This document shows, piece after piece, positions 44,512 to 54,038 of a stretch of 64,000 bases of DNA. The position numbers were made by a program, and so were the translations under genes. Numbering within the stretch: position 1 is the stretch's first letter; each line of letters opens with the position of its first letter. Source of the stretch: Geothrix sp. Lineage in GTDB: Bacteria > Acidobacteriota > Holophagae > Holophagales > Holophagaceae. The notes below the pieces were generated by a model that was not told the origin of the DNA, did not search any database, and saw only the letters and a program-made list of their open reading frames with translations. The DNA lies in assembly GCF_020622065.1 (NCBI RefSeq), contig NZ_JAHRYQ010000002.1, positions 803,905 through 867,904 on the forward strand. Direction: 5' to 3'.

Positions 44512-45078
44512 CTACTTCACCCGCTCCATGAAGGTGCGGTCGACGGTGTTCACGCGGATCTTCTGCCCCGCCTCCATGTAGGGGGGCACGCCCACGGTGA
44601 TGCCGTTGTCGAGCTTGGCGGGCTTGTAGGAGCCCGTGGCGTTGGCGTTCTTCATGACGGGGTCGGTCTCCACGATCTCCAGCACCACACTGGGGGGCAG
44701 AGTGGCGCCCATGGCCTGGCCCTCGTAGAACTCGATCTCCACCTGCATGTTGGGCTCGAGGAAGACCATGTCGTCGCCGAGGATGTCCTTGCTGACTTCG
44801 AGCTGCTCGTAGGTCTCGTTGTTCATGAAGACGAGGTGGTTGCCGTCGTCGTAGAGGTATTCCAGCAGGTGCTGCTCGAGGCTGGCCTTGTCCACCTTGT
44901 CGGAGCTGCCGAAGCGGTTCTCCCGATTGATGCCGTCCTTGAGGCGCTTCATCTTCACCTGGACCCGGGCCGGCAGGTTGCCGGGGGTCTGGTGCTCGAC
45001 GCTGATGACCCGGCAGAGTTCGTTCTCGAAGTTGACGATCATCCCGGCGCGGACCTGGGTGGCGAGGATCAGAGGCAT
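44512..45078 (-). CDS. efp: Elongation factor P
   Basis: A 188-residue EF-P with KOW, central and C-terminal OB domains, which relieves ribosome stalling at polyproline. The start MPLILATQVRAGMIVNFENELCRV and the end AGQKIRVNTVDRTFMERVK are typical. The domain I tip loop reads TPGNLPARVQVKM. Where many bacteria carry a modifiable Lys34 or Arg32 (PGKG or SGRN type), this loop has Asn-Leu-Pro. The modification, if any, is therefore uncertain. It lies just downstream of tRNA-Val on the same strand. ATG 45078 has GGGAG-like sequence upstream. Confidence 0.93.
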   Translation of the reverse strand: MPLILATQVRAGMIVNFENELCRVISVEHQTPGNLPARVQVKMKRLKDGINRENRFGSSDKVDKASLEQHLLEYLYDDGNHLVFMNNETYEQLEVSKDILGDDMVFLEPNMQVEIEFYEGQAMGATLPPSVVLEIVETDPVMKNANATGSYKPAKLDNGITVGVPPYMEAGQKIRVNTVDRTFMERVK

Positions 45079-45120
45079 GGGAGACTCCCGAAGGAATGAA
45101 GAGGACGGGCTGGAAGAAGA

Positions 45121-45148
45121 AAAGGCCCCGATCACGATCAGGGCCTTG
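45121..45148 (-). terminator. Terminator of the tRNA-Val gene
   Basis: An AAGGCCC-TGATC stem pairing with GATC-GGGGCCTT, with one mismatch and a two-base loop, followed on the minus strand by TTTTCTTCTT. Confidence 0.75.
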
Positions 45149-45156
45149 GCTTGGAG

Positions 45157-45231
45157 TGGTGGGCGTACCAGGATTCGAACCTGGGACTTCTACCGTGTGA
45201 AGGTAGCACTCTACCGCTGAGTTATACGCCC
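45157..45231 (-). tRNA. tRNA-Val (anticodon CAC)
   Basis: A 75-base cloverleaf with 3' CCA encoded. The acceptor stem is GGGCGTA/TACGCCC, the D arm ACTC/GAGT, and the anticodon stem CTACC/GGTAG with loop TTCACAC. The T arm CCAGG/CCTGG has loop TTCGAAT. Anticodon CAC reads GUG. Confidence 0.97.
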
Positions 45232-45302
45232 GCGGTCGATCAGATTACCCCAGGATGACTCCGTTTCCAAGCCTGAATCACATGGCTGAATCCAAGCCCG
45301 AA

Positions 45303-46517
45303 TCAAGGGGCGGCCACCTTCCGCAGGGCTCGCGCGAACCGGGGCGCCTCGGCGACCCGCAATCCGCAGAGGCCCACCCGCAGTCCCTCGGGCAGGGGCA
45401 CCGTGAACACCCCCTCGGCTTTCAATCGCTGGCAGGCAGCGTCGGGATCCGCCGCGGGCGCCATGACGAAGAACCCACCCTGCCAGTGGAGGGTCTCCAG
45501 GCCTTCGGCAGCCAGGGCCGCATCCAGGGCCGAGGCCCGGGCCGCCAGCACCTCGGACCAGTGGCGATGTTCGGCCGCGAGGCGCGCCTGGGCCTTGCCG
45601 TCCCTCGCGAAGCGAAGCATCAAGGCCTGGGGCGCCCGGGCGCAGTTGGACCAGGTTCCCCGGCAGGACTGCGTCAGCGCCGCCTGCAGGCCCGGGTCCC
45701 CGCACCAGGGGAAGGCCAGGGCGCCTCCGCGGGCGCCATACAGCGTCATGGCCTTCGACAGGGACATCGAGGCCCCCACCAGCACGCGGCCCTCCGCCCC
45801 CAGGGCCGCATAGTCCTTCAGCGCGGCCGCCACGGCCTCGGGCTCCCGGGTGTAGTCCAGGTAGGCGAAATCCAGGAGCAGCGTGACGGGGCCGCGGGTC
45901 GAGAGGTCGCGGAGGAGGTCCGCCAGGCTCGCCCGGTCGGCGGCCGAGAGGCTCCGCCCCGTGGGGTTGTGGCAGGGGTCGTTGAGCCAGAGCAGGATGC
46001 GGCCCTGAGCCTGCATCAGTTTCCCGAGCGTCGCCGCCCAGGTCGCCGTGTCCAGCGGCTCTCCCACCTTGGGCCAGGGCGCGGTGGCCAGGTGCATGCC
46101 GTTTTCCGAAGCCAGGGTGGCGTAGGGCCCCCAGAAGGGCGCGGTGGTGAGCAGGGTCTGGCCCGGCTCCAGGAAATTCCGCAGCGACAGGGCGAGCGCC
46201 CCGCTGCCGCCGGGCGTGGCACACGCGGCGCCCGCGGCATCCAGGAGCGGCCAGTGGCGCTGCACCAGGGCTTTCAGGAAGGCGGGATCGCCCGCGATGG
46301 GCGCGTAGGGCGCCACCTCCAGGGCAGTCAGCTCGCGCCAGAGCTCCATGACGGACTCCAGCACCACCAGCTGGCCGGACTCGTCCAGCAGGGCGCCCAC
46401 GGTGGCGTTGAGGATCGATTCGCCCGCCGTCTGCCGGGCCAGGGCCTCCGCGTTCAGGGCGAAGATGGGATCGTCCGCCGGAAAGGCACGCCGGGTGGGA
46501 ATGAGCTGGTCGGTCAT
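45303..46517 (-). CDS. PLP-dependent class I/II aminotransferase
   Basis: A 404-residue fold-type I aminotransferase similar to aspartate/aromatic enzymes. Visible motifs are ATPGGSGALALSL, PFWGPYATLASENG, WLNDPCHNPTGRSL, LLDFAYLDY and the PLP-lysine region GASMSLSKAMTLYGARGG, with RVGLCGL near the C-terminus. It starts at ATG 46517; the extended frame to 46748 overlaps the divergent gene and is rejected. The substrate is unclear; an aromatic or aspartate donor is likely. It could feed aryl-pyruvates to IorAB. Confidence 0.88.
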   Translation of the reverse strand: MTDQLIPTRRAFPADDPIFALNAEALARQTAGESILNATVGALLDESGQLVVLESVMELWRELTALEVAPYAPIAGDPAFLKALVQRHWPLLDAAGAACATPGGSGALALSLRNFLEPGQTLLTTAPFWGPYATLASENGMHLATAPWPKVGEPLDTATWAATLGKLMQAQGRILLWLNDPCHNPTGRSLSAADRASLADLLRDLSTRGPVTLLLDFAYLDYTREPEAVAAALKDYAALGAEGRVLVGASMSLSKAMTLYGARGGALAFPWCGDPGLQAALTQSCRGTWSNCARAPQALMLRFARDGKAQARLAAEHRHWSEVLAARASALDAALAAEGLETLHWQGGFFVMAPAADPDAACQRLKAEGVFTVPLPEGLRVGLCGLRVAEAPRFARALRKVAAP

Positions 46518-46522
46518 GACCC

Positions 46523-46534
46523 CAGAGTACTCTG
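46523..46534. promoter_or_regulatory. 12-bp palindrome between divergent starts
   Basis: CAGAGTACTCTG is a perfect dyad lying between the aminotransferase and YeiH starts, which are only 22 bases apart. It is a possible operator, on weak evidence. Confidence 0.25.
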
Positions 46535-46539
46535 AGGCC

Positions 46540-47511
46540 ATGAGTCCGTCCGCGCCCGCCTCCTGGATTGCCAAGCCCCTGCTGATGCTCGGAGCTCTCC
46601 TCGCCTTGGCGCCATTCACGCCCGCCGCCGCGGCCCTGGTGGGTGGCGCGCTGCTGGCACTGACCCTGGGCAACCCCCTGCAGGCGCTCACGCGCACCTG
46701 GACGCACCGCCTGCTCCCCCTCGCCGTCGTGGGCCTGGGCGCGGACATGAACCTGCGGGCCGTGGCGAAGGCGGGCCTGCACGGCCTGGGCTACACGGCG
46801 CTCAGCCTCGCGTTGGTTCTCGCCCTGGGCCTCTGGCTGGCCCGCTGGCTGAAGGTGGACGCCGAAGCCGGGTTGCTGATCTCCGTGGGCACGGCCATCT
46901 GCGGCGGCAGCGCCATCGCGGCCGTGGCACCCGTGATCCGGGCCCGGGAGCAGGCCATCTCGGTGGCCCTGGCCACCGTCTTTCTGCTGAATGCCGCAGC
47001 GTTGGTGATCTTCCCCCCCCTCGGGCACGCCGCGGGCCTGAGCCAGGACGCCTTCGGCCTCTGGTCGGCCCTGGCCATCCACGACACCAGCTCGGTGGTG
47101 GGCGCAGGGCTGGCCTACGGGCCCCGGGCCCTGGAAGTGGCCACCACCGTGAAGCTGGCCCGGGCCCTGTGGATCGTGCCACTCACCCTGGGCCTCGGCT
47201 GGTTCCTCGCACGGCGGCAACCGGCCGCCCCCGACGCGCCTCCCGTCAAGAAGCCCTGGTTCATCGCCGGTTTCCTGGCCATGGCTGCCCTCGTGACCTT
47301 CGTACCGGCCCTTCACGCGCCGGGCCACCTCATCGCCGTGACCGCCCGCCGCGTGCTGGTGCTGACGCTCTTCCTCATCGGCGCCGGGCTCAGCCGGGAA
47401 GCCGTCCGCAGCGTGGGCCTGCGGCCCTTCCTCCAGGGGCTGCTGCTGTGGCTGGCCGTAGGCTCCCTGGGCCTCGGGGCCGTGAAGCTGGGGTGGCTGT
47501 CGGTGGGGTAG
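46540..47511 (+). CDS. YeiH/UPF0324-family putative sulfate exporter
   Basis: A 323-residue membrane protein with about ten TMs. Family signatures are LPLAVVGLGADMNL, LLISVGTAICGGSAIAAVAPVI and SALAIHDTSSVVGAG, typical of YeiH proteins. Members are thought to move sulfate or related anions, though many are untested. The ATG at 46540 is divergent from the aminotransferase with almost no spacer. The next gene follows 21 bases after the stop. Confidence 0.88.
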   Translation: MSPSAPASWIAKPLLMLGALLALAPFTPAAAALVGGALLALTLGNPLQALTRTWTHRLLPLAVVGLGADMNLRAVAKAGLHGLGYTALSLALVLALGLWLARWLKVDAEAGLLISVGTAICGGSAIAAVAPVIRAREQAISVALATVFLLNAAALVIFPPLGHAAGLSQDAFGLWSALAIHDTSSVVGAGLAYGPRALEVATTVKLARALWIVPLTLGLGWFLARRQPAAPDAPPVKKPWFIAGFLAMAALVTFVPALHAPGHLIAVTARRVLVLTLFLIGAGLSREAVRSVGLRPFLQGLLLWLAVGSLGLGAVKLGWLSVG

Positions 47512-47532
47512 ACTCTCCCGCTGGAGATGCCC

Positions 47533-48114
47533 ATGATCCGCCCCTTCCAAGGCATGGTCCCCAAGCTCGGCGCCCGCGTGTTCGTGCCGGACAGCGCCCT
47601 GGTGCTGGGGGATGTCACCCTCGGCGACGATGCCAGCATCTGGTTCAACTGCGTTCTCCGCGGCGATGTGAACTGGATCCGCGTCGGGGCCCGCACCAAC
47701 ATCCAGGATGGTTGCTGCCTCCATGTCACCAACGGGAAGTGGCCGCTGCTCATCGAGGACGAGGTCAGCATCGCCCACCATGTGATGCTCCACGGCTGCA
47801 CCATCCGCAAGGGCGCCCTCATCGGCATGAGCACCACGATCATGGATGGCGCCGAGATCGGGGAGGGCTGCCTTGTCGCCGCGGGAAGCCTGGTGCGCGA
47901 AGGCTTCCAGGCCCCGCCCCACAGCCTCGTGGCAGGCTGGCCCGCGGAGGTGAAGGGCCCCCTCAGCGAGAAGCAGCGCGGCCTCGTGGCCAGCGTCTGG
48001 ACCCGCTATGTGCGGTACAAGGAGGCCTACTTCGCCGACGGCTGGCCCCTCGCCGAGGCCCCGGCGATTGAAGACCCGCAGCCCGGCTTCGCCGAGGGAC
48101 ACCCGTATCCCTAG
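47533..48114 (+). CDS. Gamma carbonic anhydrase-like protein
   Basis: A 193-residue left-handed beta-helix hexapeptide-repeat protein (SIWFNCVLRGDVNWIRVGARTNIQDGCCLHV, IGMSTTIMDGAEIGEGCLVAAGSLV). Zinc-ligand histidines occur in LHVTNGK and IAHHVMLHGC, as in YrdA/CaiE/PaaY-type gamma carbonic anhydrases. The ATG at 47533 is preferred because GGAG lies six bases before it; ATG 47527 abuts the same site. True carbonic anhydrase activity varies in this family. Confidence 0.88.
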   Translation: MIRPFQGMVPKLGARVFVPDSALVLGDVTLGDDASIWFNCVLRGDVNWIRVGARTNIQDGCCLHVTNGKWPLLIEDEVSIAHHVMLHGCTIRKGALIGMSTTIMDGAEIGEGCLVAAGSLVREGFQAPPHSLVAGWPAEVKGPLSEKQRGLVASVWTRYVRYKEAYFADGWPLAEAPAIEDPQPGFAEGHPYP

Positions 48115-48161
48115 ATTCAGTCCTCCCCTCTCTTGACACCCTCGGCTAGACTCTCGGGATC

Positions 48162-49241
48162 ATGTCCCCCCTGCTGATCCTCCGCGTCCACGCCGATCTG
48201 CGCCTCGGGCTGGGCCATGTGGCCCGGGCGCTCGCCCTTCAGGAAGCCTGGCGCGCCCTCGGCGGCGAGGCCTGCATCGCCGTCTCCGGCGACGACCGCG
48301 CCCGCCGGGTGGGCGGGGGCCGCCACCCCTTCCTGGACCAGCCCCTGCCCTGCGAGGCCGTGTACCTGGGTGAGGCGATCCATGCGCCGCTCCCGGCGGA
48401 CCTGAAGGCCCGCGCCGTCGCCGTGCTGGTGGACCAATGGGACACCAGCGCCCCGTTCCTGCAGGCGCTCCGCCCCCTCAAGGTCGCCGTGATGGAGGAC
48501 GACACCGACGCTCATGAGACGGCGGATCTCCTCTTCCAGCCCTTCCTGGAGGGCGCACGCTGGCCGGATCATCCCGTGAAAGTGGTGGGCGGCCGGAAGG
48601 TGCGCCCCTACGAGACGGTTTCAGGCGCCTGCCGCGTGGTGCGGGGCTCCAACTTCATCGTGGTGGACAAGGCGGCCCTGGAGCTGCGCCCCAAGCGCGT
48701 GCCCCTCCAGCCCCTGGCGGTCCACAAGCTGCTGGTCACCTTCGGCGGCAGCGACGGCCCCAACCTGGCGCAGAAGGCCTTCGACACCCTGGCCCAGCTG
48801 GCGGTGGAGGACCGCTGGCGGGGCGCCTGCACCCTGTTGGCCCCCAACGGCATCCAGGGCACCCCCTTCCCGGGCTGCACCGTGGTCAAGAGCCTGCCCG
48901 GCCTCACCCGCCGCATTCCGGAGTTCGACGCCATCTGGTGCTCGGCGGGCGTGACCCTCGCCGAGGCCCTGTGCATGGGCATCCCGGCGACGGTTTGGGG
49001 CCAGAACGAACGACAGCACACCATCCTGGCGGACCTGGCCCTGGCCAACGGCTGCTTCGACCTGGGGGTGGGGCCCGAAGCCGACCTGGCCATCGTGCGG
49101 GAGGCCTTGGCCCAATGGCTGGGCCCCGAAGGTCAGGACAACCGTCAGGAGCAGGTCCGCGACGGCATGGTGCTGGTGGATGGCCTGGCTGCCTCGCGCG
49201 TGGCCCAGGAGCTGTGGCGTCTGGTGGAGTGCCCCGCCTAG
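48162..49241 (+). CDS. PseG-like glycosyltransferase-fold protein
   Basis: A 359-residue GT-B-like protein resembling PseG (UDP-diacetamido-trideoxy-altrose hydrolase) and MurG relatives. The N-terminal RVHADLRLGLGHVARALALQEAW matches the PseG start (R-D-x-GxGHxxR). VTFGGSDGPNL and WCSAGVTLAEALCMGIPATVWGQNERQ form the nucleotide-sugar site. A pseudaminic-acid role would need the rest of that pathway, which is not in the window, so the exact function is open. Confidence 0.7.
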   Translation: MSPLLILRVHADLRLGLGHVARALALQEAWRALGGEACIAVSGDDRARRVGGGRHPFLDQPLPCEAVYLGEAIHAPLPADLKARAVAVLVDQWDTSAPFLQALRPLKVAVMEDDTDAHETADLLFQPFLEGARWPDHPVKVVGGRKVRPYETVSGACRVVRGSNFIVVDKAALELRPKRVPLQPLAVHKLLVTFGGSDGPNLAQKAFDTLAQLAVEDRWRGACTLLAPNGIQGTPFPGCTVVKSLPGLTRRIPEFDAIWCSAGVTLAEALCMGIPATVWGQNERQHTILADLALANGCFDLGVGPEADLAIVREALAQWLGPEGQDNRQEQVRDGMVLVDGLAASRVAQELWRLVECPA

Positions 49242-49251
49242 AAATCCCGGC

Positions 49252-49280
49252 TTGACCCCACGGGCCCTCAACGATAAGCT
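49252..49280 (+). promoter_or_regulatory. Promoter of the rplM-rpsI operon
   Basis: TTGACC (49252-49257), a 17-base spacer, then TAAGCT (49275-49280), about 70 bases before the rplM ATG. Confidence 0.55.
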
Positions 49281-49349
49281 TTCCCTTCTGTGAACTCGCC
49301 GCCCCTGGGGTGGTGTCTTCGCAGCGCGACCGCGATTCCGGAGCAGGCC

Positions 49350-49784
49350 ATGAGCACTTACTTCCCGAAAGCCAATGATCTCAAGCGCCAGTGGTTCCTG
49401 GTGGATGCCACCGGGATTCCCGTGGGCCGCCTCAGCACCGCCGTGGCGGATGTCCTGTCCGGCAAGAACAAGCCGACCTGGACCCCGTTCCTCGACACGG
49501 GCGACCATGTGATCGTCATCAACGCCGAGAAGGCCGTGCTGACCGGCAAGAAGGGCGTACAGAAGTTCTACCGTCGCACCACCACCCAGCCCGGCTCCAT
49601 GAAGGAAGTCCGCGCCGAGGTGATGAAGGCGACCTTCCCCGAGCGCATCATCGAGAGCGCCGTCAAGGGCATGCTGCCCAAGGGCCCCCTCGGCCGGGCG
49701 ATGTACCGCAAGCTCAAGGTCTATGCCGGCCCCGAGCACGAGCAGAGCGCCCAGCAGCCCCAGATCCTGACCATCCAGAAGTAG
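49350..49784 (+). CDS. rplM: 50S ribosomal protein L13
   Basis: A 144-residue L13 with [39 protein letters not shown] and [24 protein letters not shown]. It starts at ATG 49350 after GGAG. It is followed 13 bases later by rpsI, the standard pair. Confidence 0.98.
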   Translation: MSTYFPKANDLKRQWFLVDATGIPVGRLSTAVADVLSGKNKPTWTPFLDTGDHVIVINAEKAVLTGKKGVQKFYRRTTTQPGSMKEVRAEVMKATFPERIIESAVKGMLPKGPLGRAMYRKLKVYAGPEHEQSAQQPQILTIQK

Positions 49785-49797
49785 AGGCGAGGAACCC

Positions 49798-50190
49798 ATG
49801 GCCATTTCCCAGAACTACGGAACCGGTCGCCGCAAGAGCGCGGCCGCCCGCGCCTTCCTCCGCCCCGGCACCGGCAAGATCACCGTCAACGGTCGCAGCC
49901 TCGAGAGCTACTTCCCGAACGCCGTGCTCCGCATGATGGTCCACCAGCCCCTGGTGCTGGCCGACCTCGACGGTAAGTTCGACATGATCATCAGCGTGTG
50001 CGGCGGCGGCCCTGCCGGCCAGGCTTCGGCCATCCGCATGGGCATCTCCCGCGCCCTGCTGGGCTACAACGAGCAGCTGAAGTCCCTCCTGCGCGGCGCC
50101 GGTCTCCTGACCCGCGACCCCCGCATGAAGGAGCGCAAGAAGCCCGGTCGCCGGGCCGCGCGGCGCCGCTTCCAGTTCAGCAAGCGCTAG
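49798..50190 (+). CDS. rpsI: 30S ribosomal protein S9
   Basis: A 130-residue S9 with [40 protein letters not shown] and the basic C-terminus [15 protein letters not shown] that reaches toward the P-site tRNA. GAGG and GAGGAA lie before the ATG. Confidence 0.98.
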   Translation: MAISQNYGTGRRKSAAARAFLRPGTGKITVNGRSLESYFPNAVLRMMVHQPLVLADLDGKFDMIISVCGGGPAGQASAIRMGISRALLGYNEQLKSLLRGAGLLTRDPRMKERKKPGRRAARRRFQFSKR

Positions 50191-50200
50191 TCCGTTTCTG

Positions 50201-50228
50201 GAAGGGGGGGCCAACCGGTTCCCCCTTC
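50201..50228 (+). terminator. Terminator after rpsI
   Basis: GAAGGGGG pairs with CCCCCTTC across a 12-base loop, followed by TGTTTTCC. Confidence 0.75.
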
Positions 50229-50346
50229 TGTTTTCCCGGTCCGCGCCGGACACCTTCTGGAGCGGGCGATTCGGGCGAAGGGGATCAACCCCCGAGCCTT
50301 TCATCCCACCCGCGGCGTCCTTCGCCGCTTGAACAGGGAGGCCAGC

Positions 50347-51099
50347 ATGGCTGCCATCCAGATGAAGGAACTTCTCGAAGCCGGTGCCCATTTCGGACAC
50401 CAGACCAAGCGTTGGAATCCGAAGATGAAGAAGTTCATCTTCGGGGCGCGCAACAGCATCTACATCATCGACCTCCAGAAGACCCTGCGCCTCTGGAACA
50501 CCGCCGCGAACTTCCTCACCAAGGCCGCCGGCGAGGGGAAGAACTTCCTCTTCGTGGCCACCAAGCCCCAGGCCCAGGAGCTCATCGCCGAGCAGGCCGC
50601 CCGCTGCGGCGCCTTCTATGTCAACAACCGCTGGCTGGGCGGCATGCTGACCAACTTCTCCACCATCAAGAAGAGCCTCGAGAAGTTCCGCGAGATCGAA
50701 GCCACGCTGGCGGATCCCGCCCGCACGGCCCTGCTCTCCAAGAAGGAACTGCTCACCCTGAACCGCACCCGCCTGAAGCTGGAAGCCTCCTTCCACGGCA
50801 TCCGCGACATGCGCTCGCTGCCCGAAGTCATCTTCGTCATCGATCCGCACCGTGAGGACATCGCCGTCACCGAGGCCAAGAAGCTCGGCATCAAGGTCGT
50901 GGGCATCGTGGACACCAACTGCGATCCCGACATGGTGGACTATGTGATCCCCGCCAATGACGACGCGATCCGCTCCATCCTTCTCTTCTCCGAGCGCGTG
51001 GCCGACTCCATCCTTGAGGGCCGCCAGCGCTTTCAGGACAAGGGCGACAGCGAGGACATGAAGAAGATGATGGCCGAAAAAATGGAAGTCGAGGGCTAG
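50347..51099 (+). CDS. rpsB: 30S ribosomal protein S2
   Basis: A 250-residue S2 with [56 protein letters not shown] and VDTNCDP. The start at 50347 follows GGGAGG. It heads the usual rpsB-tsf-pyrH order. The 156-base leader after rpsI could hold an S2 autoregulatory element, but none was recognised. Confidence 0.98.
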   Translation: MAAIQMKELLEAGAHFGHQTKRWNPKMKKFIFGARNSIYIIDLQKTLRLWNTAANFLTKAAGEGKNFLFVATKPQAQELIAEQAARCGAFYVNNRWLGGMLTNFSTIKKSLEKFREIEATLADPARTALLSKKELLTLNRTRLKLEASFHGIRDMRSLPEVIFVIDPHREDIAVTEAKKLGIKVVGIVDTNCDPDMVDYVIPANDDAIRSILLFSERVADSILEGRQRFQDKGDSEDMKKMMAEKMEVEG

Positions 51100-51116
51100 A
51101 CCCCACCCCCCATTCG

Positions 51117-51150
51117 TCAGCCATCAGAGGGTCCGCCCGCTGATGGCTGA
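51117..51150 (+). promoter_or_regulatory. Stem-loop between rpsB and tsf
   Basis: Perfect 11-bp arms TCAGCCATCAG/CTGATGGCTGA with a 12-base loop and no U tract. It could be a partial attenuator or a processing site that sets the rpsB to tsf ratio. Confidence 0.5.
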
Positions 51151-51185
51151 TGGTCTGAAGACCCCACCCGATTTCAGGAGATCCC

Positions 51186-51836
51186 ATGGCATTCACCGCC
51201 AATGATGTGAAGACGCTGCGCGAGAAGACCGGTCTCGGCATGATGGACTGCAAGAAGGCCCTGGAAGAGAACAGCGGCGACATGGAGCAGGCCATCGAAT
51301 GGCTCCGCAAGAAGGGCCTCGCCGCTTCCGCCAAGAAGGCTGATCGCATCGCCGCCGAAGGCATCGTGGAAGCCTACATCCACCCCGGTGGTCGCGTGGG
51401 CGTGCTGGTCGAAGTGAATTCCGAGACCGACTTCGTGGCCCGCAATGAGGCCTTCCAGCGCCTGGTGAAGGAAATCGCGATGCACATCGCGGCCGCCGAC
51501 CCCGCGCCCCGCTTCGTCACCAAGGAAGAGGTCACCCAGGACTTCCTCGACACCGAGAAGCGCATCGCCACCGAGCAGGCGCTCGCCACCGGCAAGCCCG
51601 CCAACATCGTCGAGCGGATCGTCGAGGGCAAGATGAACAGCATCTTCAAGGAGGTCTGCCTCCTCGAGCAGCCCTTCATCATGAATCCCGACCTCACCAT
51701 CCAGCAGTACCTGTCCCAGAAGACCGCGGAGATCGGCGAGAAGCTCAGCATCCGCCGCTTCACAAAGTACATCATGGGCGAGGGCCTCGAGAAGCGCAGC
51801 GAGAACTTCGCCGCCGAAGTCGCCGCCGCCAAGTAG
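51186..51836 (+). CDS. tsf: Elongation factor Ts
   Basis: A 216-residue EF-Ts, the nucleotide exchange factor of EF-Tu. The UBA-like start [37 protein letters not shown] and the core [16 protein letters not shown] (TDFV motif) are intact. It is shorter than the E. coli protein (283) and resembles the compact forms with one core subdomain. GGAG precedes the ATG. Confidence 0.97.
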   Translation: MAFTANDVKTLREKTGLGMMDCKKALEENSGDMEQAIEWLRKKGLAASAKKADRIAAEGIVEAYIHPGGRVGVLVEVNSETDFVARNEAFQRLVKEIAMHIAAADPAPRFVTKEEVTQDFLDTEKRIATEQALATGKPANIVERIVEGKMNSIFKEVCLLEQPFIMNPDLTIQQYLSQKTAEIGEKLSIRRFTKYIMGEGLEKRSENFAAEVAAAK

Positions 51837-51848
51837 CGTTTTTTGCTG

Positions 51849-51887
51849 CTACAAAAGAGGCGGCCGTTTCGGCCGCCTCTTTTGTAG
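51849..51887 (+). terminator. Strong terminator after tsf
   Basis: An 18-bp perfect stem (51849-51866 with 51870-51887), 3-base loop. The lower arm contains TTTT. It separates tsf from pyrH. Confidence 0.85.
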
Positions 51888-51924
51888 GTGGGAATGGCAT
51901 GTCAGTGAAACCACGGGAGTCGGC

Positions 51925-52629
51925 ATGAAATTCAAGCGCATCCTCCTCAAGCTCTCGGGCGAAGCCCTCATGGGCGATCAGAAGTACGGCATCGACCCGG
52001 CCGTGGTCAACATGATCGCCGATCAGGTGAAGGCCATCCGGGAACTGGGCGTGGAAGTCGGCCTCGTCATCGGCGGCGGCAACATCTTCCGCGGCGTGGC
52101 GGGCGCCACCAAGGGCATGGACCGCACCACGGCCGACCACATGGGCATGCTGGCCACCATGATCAACGCCCTGGCACTCCAGGACGCGCTCGAGCACAAG
52201 AATGTCCATACCCGCACCCTCTCGGGCCTGGAGATGCCCAAGGTGGCCGAGAGCTACATCCGGCGCCGGGCCACCCGCCACCTGGAGAAGGGTCGCGTGG
52301 TGATCTTCGGCGCGGGCACCGGCAACCCCTACTTCAGCACCGACACTGCCGCGGCGCTGCGTGGCAACGAGATCTGCGCCGAGGTGGTGATGAAGGCCAC
52401 CAATGTGGACGGCATCTACACCGCCGATCCCAAGAAGGACCCCACGGCCACGCGCTTCGACCGCATCTGCTTCCAGGATGTGCTGGAGAAGGGCCTGAGG
52501 GTCATGGACGCCTCCGCCATCGCCCTGTGCATGGAAAACCGGCTGCCCATCCTGGTCTTCGACATGAACAAGCCCGGCAACCTGGTCGCCGCCGTGAAGG
52601 GCGAGCCCGTGGGCACACTCGTCAGCTGA
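51925..52629 (+). CDS. pyrH: UMP kinase
   Basis: A 234-residue hexameric bacterial UMP kinase with [42 protein letters not shown] and [14 protein letters not shown]. It phosphorylates UMP in pyrimidine synthesis. It follows tsf as in many bacteria, here with a strong terminator between, so it probably has its own promoter. Confidence 0.97.
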   Translation: MKFKRILLKLSGEALMGDQKYGIDPAVVNMIADQVKAIRELGVEVGLVIGGGNIFRGVAGATKGMDRTTADHMGMLATMINALALQDALEHKNVHTRTLSGLEMPKVAESYIRRRATRHLEKGRVVIFGAGTGNPYFSTDTAAALRGNEICAEVVMKATNVDGIYTADPKKDPTATRFDRICFQDVLEKGLRVMDASAIALCMENRLPILVFDMNKPGNLVAAVKGEPVGTLVS

Positions 52630-52689
52630 TCGGCCGCTGGCGTGAAGCCGGTTCGCCAGTTTCAGATCTAAATCCGTCAGACTGGAGGC

Positions 52690-54027
52690 ATGGACTTCCT
52701 GCGGAACCTGCCCGATGCCGCGGTCCTCACGGACCGGGAGGCGCTGGAACCCTACCTGCGGGACGAGTCCCATGTCCGGGGGAGCCTTCCCCTGGCCGCG
52801 GTGCGCCCCCGGAGCGCCGCCGCCCTGAAGGAACTGGTCCGGCTGGCCAAGGCGGAAGGGTTCGGCCTGGTCCCGCGCGGGGCGGGCACGGGGAAGGCCG
52901 GGGGCTGCGTGCCCACGGCCCGTACGGTGGTCGTGGACTTCTCCACCTGGCCCGGCGACCTCCATGTCTCGCCGCAGGACCTCTGCCTCAGCGCCCCCGC
53001 CAGTGCGCCCCTGCGCGAAGTGAAGGCCGCCGCGGAAGCCCATGGGCTGTTCTACCCCCCCGACCCCAACTCCTGGGAGAGCTGCGCCCTGGGCGGCACC
53101 CTGGCCACCAACGCGGGGGGGCCCAACGCCTGCAAGTACGGCATGACCCGCCACTGGGTGCTGTCCGTGGACGCCCTGCTGGAAGATGGCGAGATCCACA
53201 CCTTCGGCATTCACAGCGTCAAGGCCAACGCGGGTCCCGCCCTCGGGCAGCTGTTCATCGGCAGCGAGGGCATCTTCGGCTTCATCGTGGGGGCGACGCT
53301 GCGCCTCACGACCCTGCCCCGCGAATTCGCCACACTCCTGCTCCCGGTGAAGCGTTGGGAGGACCTTCTGGATCTTCCCGGCCGCCTCTGCGGCGCGGGC
53401 TACCTGCCCAGCGCCTTCGAATTCTTCGATCCCGCCGTGTTGGCGGAACTGCGGGCCCACGGCCCGGAGGAGGCCCGGCGTCTGCCCGGCGAGGCCCTGG
53501 CCATCCTTGAATTCGACGACCGGGGCTGTACCTCCGAGGCCTTCCTAAGTGGTCTGATGGATCTGCTGGGGCCTGTGGCCGAAGGCCTGGAGATTGCTTC
53601 GAGCGAGCGCCAGCGTCAGGGCATCTGGGCCGTGCGCCGCATGACCAGCGCCTTTCTCAAGGAACGGCATCCCAAAAAGGTGAGTGAGGACATCGTCGTG
53701 CCCCGCAGCCGCCTCCGCGAGTTTTTCGCGGGCCTGGAGCGCCTGGACCTGCCCAGCGTCAGCTATGGCCACCTGGGCGACGGCAACCTCCATGTGAACC
53801 TGCTGGCCGCGGGCGAGACCGAGCCCGCCCAGCTCGAGCGCCAGCTCATGGACCTCTTCCGACTGGCTCTGGACCTCGGCGGCACCCTCAGCGGCGAGCA
53901 CGGCATCGGCCTTGCCAAGCGGGAGGCTTTCCTGGCCCTGAGCGATCCCGGACAGATCCAGGCCCTGCGGGCCCTCAAGCAGGTCCTGGATCCCCAGGGG
54001 ATCTTCAATCCGGGCAAAGTGATCTGA
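52690..54027 (+). CDS. FAD-linked oxidase, GlcD/D-lactate dehydrogenase-like
   Basis: A 445-residue VAO-type flavoprotein. The FAD-binding PCMH half has VPRGAGTGKAGGCVP, NSWESCALGGTLATNAGGPNACKYG and IGSEGIFGFIVGATLRL. The C-terminal cap ends with VSYGHLGDGNLHVNLL and LSGEHGIGLAKREAF...PQGIFNPGKVI. These are the hallmark motifs of glycolate oxidase GlcD and D-lactate or 2-hydroxyglutarate dehydrogenases. The electron acceptor and exact substrate are not decidable. GGAGG lies just before the ATG. Confidence 0.9.
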   Translation: MDFLRNLPDAAVLTDREALEPYLRDESHVRGSLPLAAVRPRSAAALKELVRLAKAEGFGLVPRGAGTGKAGGCVPTARTVVVDFSTWPGDLHVSPQDLCLSAPASAPLREVKAAAEAHGLFYPPDPNSWESCALGGTLATNAGGPNACKYGMTRHWVLSVDALLEDGEIHTFGIHSVKANAGPALGQLFIGSEGIFGFIVGATLRLTTLPREFATLLLPVKRWEDLLDLPGRLCGAGYLPSAFEFFDPAVLAELRAHGPEEARRLPGEALAILEFDDRGCTSEAFLSGLMDLLGPVAEGLEIASSERQRQGIWAVRRMTSAFLKERHPKKVSEDIVVPRSRLREFFAGLERLDLPSVSYGHLGDGNLHVNLLAAGETEPAQLERQLMDLFRLALDLGGTLSGEHGIGLAKREAFLALSDPGQIQALRALKQVLDPQGIFNPGKVI

Positions 54028-54038
54028 AGGGAGTTCCC

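Noticed and set aside
45211-48102. 963-codon minus-strand frame across the aminotransferase, YeiH and carbonic anhydrase-like genes
   Set aside because: It crosses a divergent gene pair and starts antisense to recognised genes. It is a shadow of GC-rich codon use.
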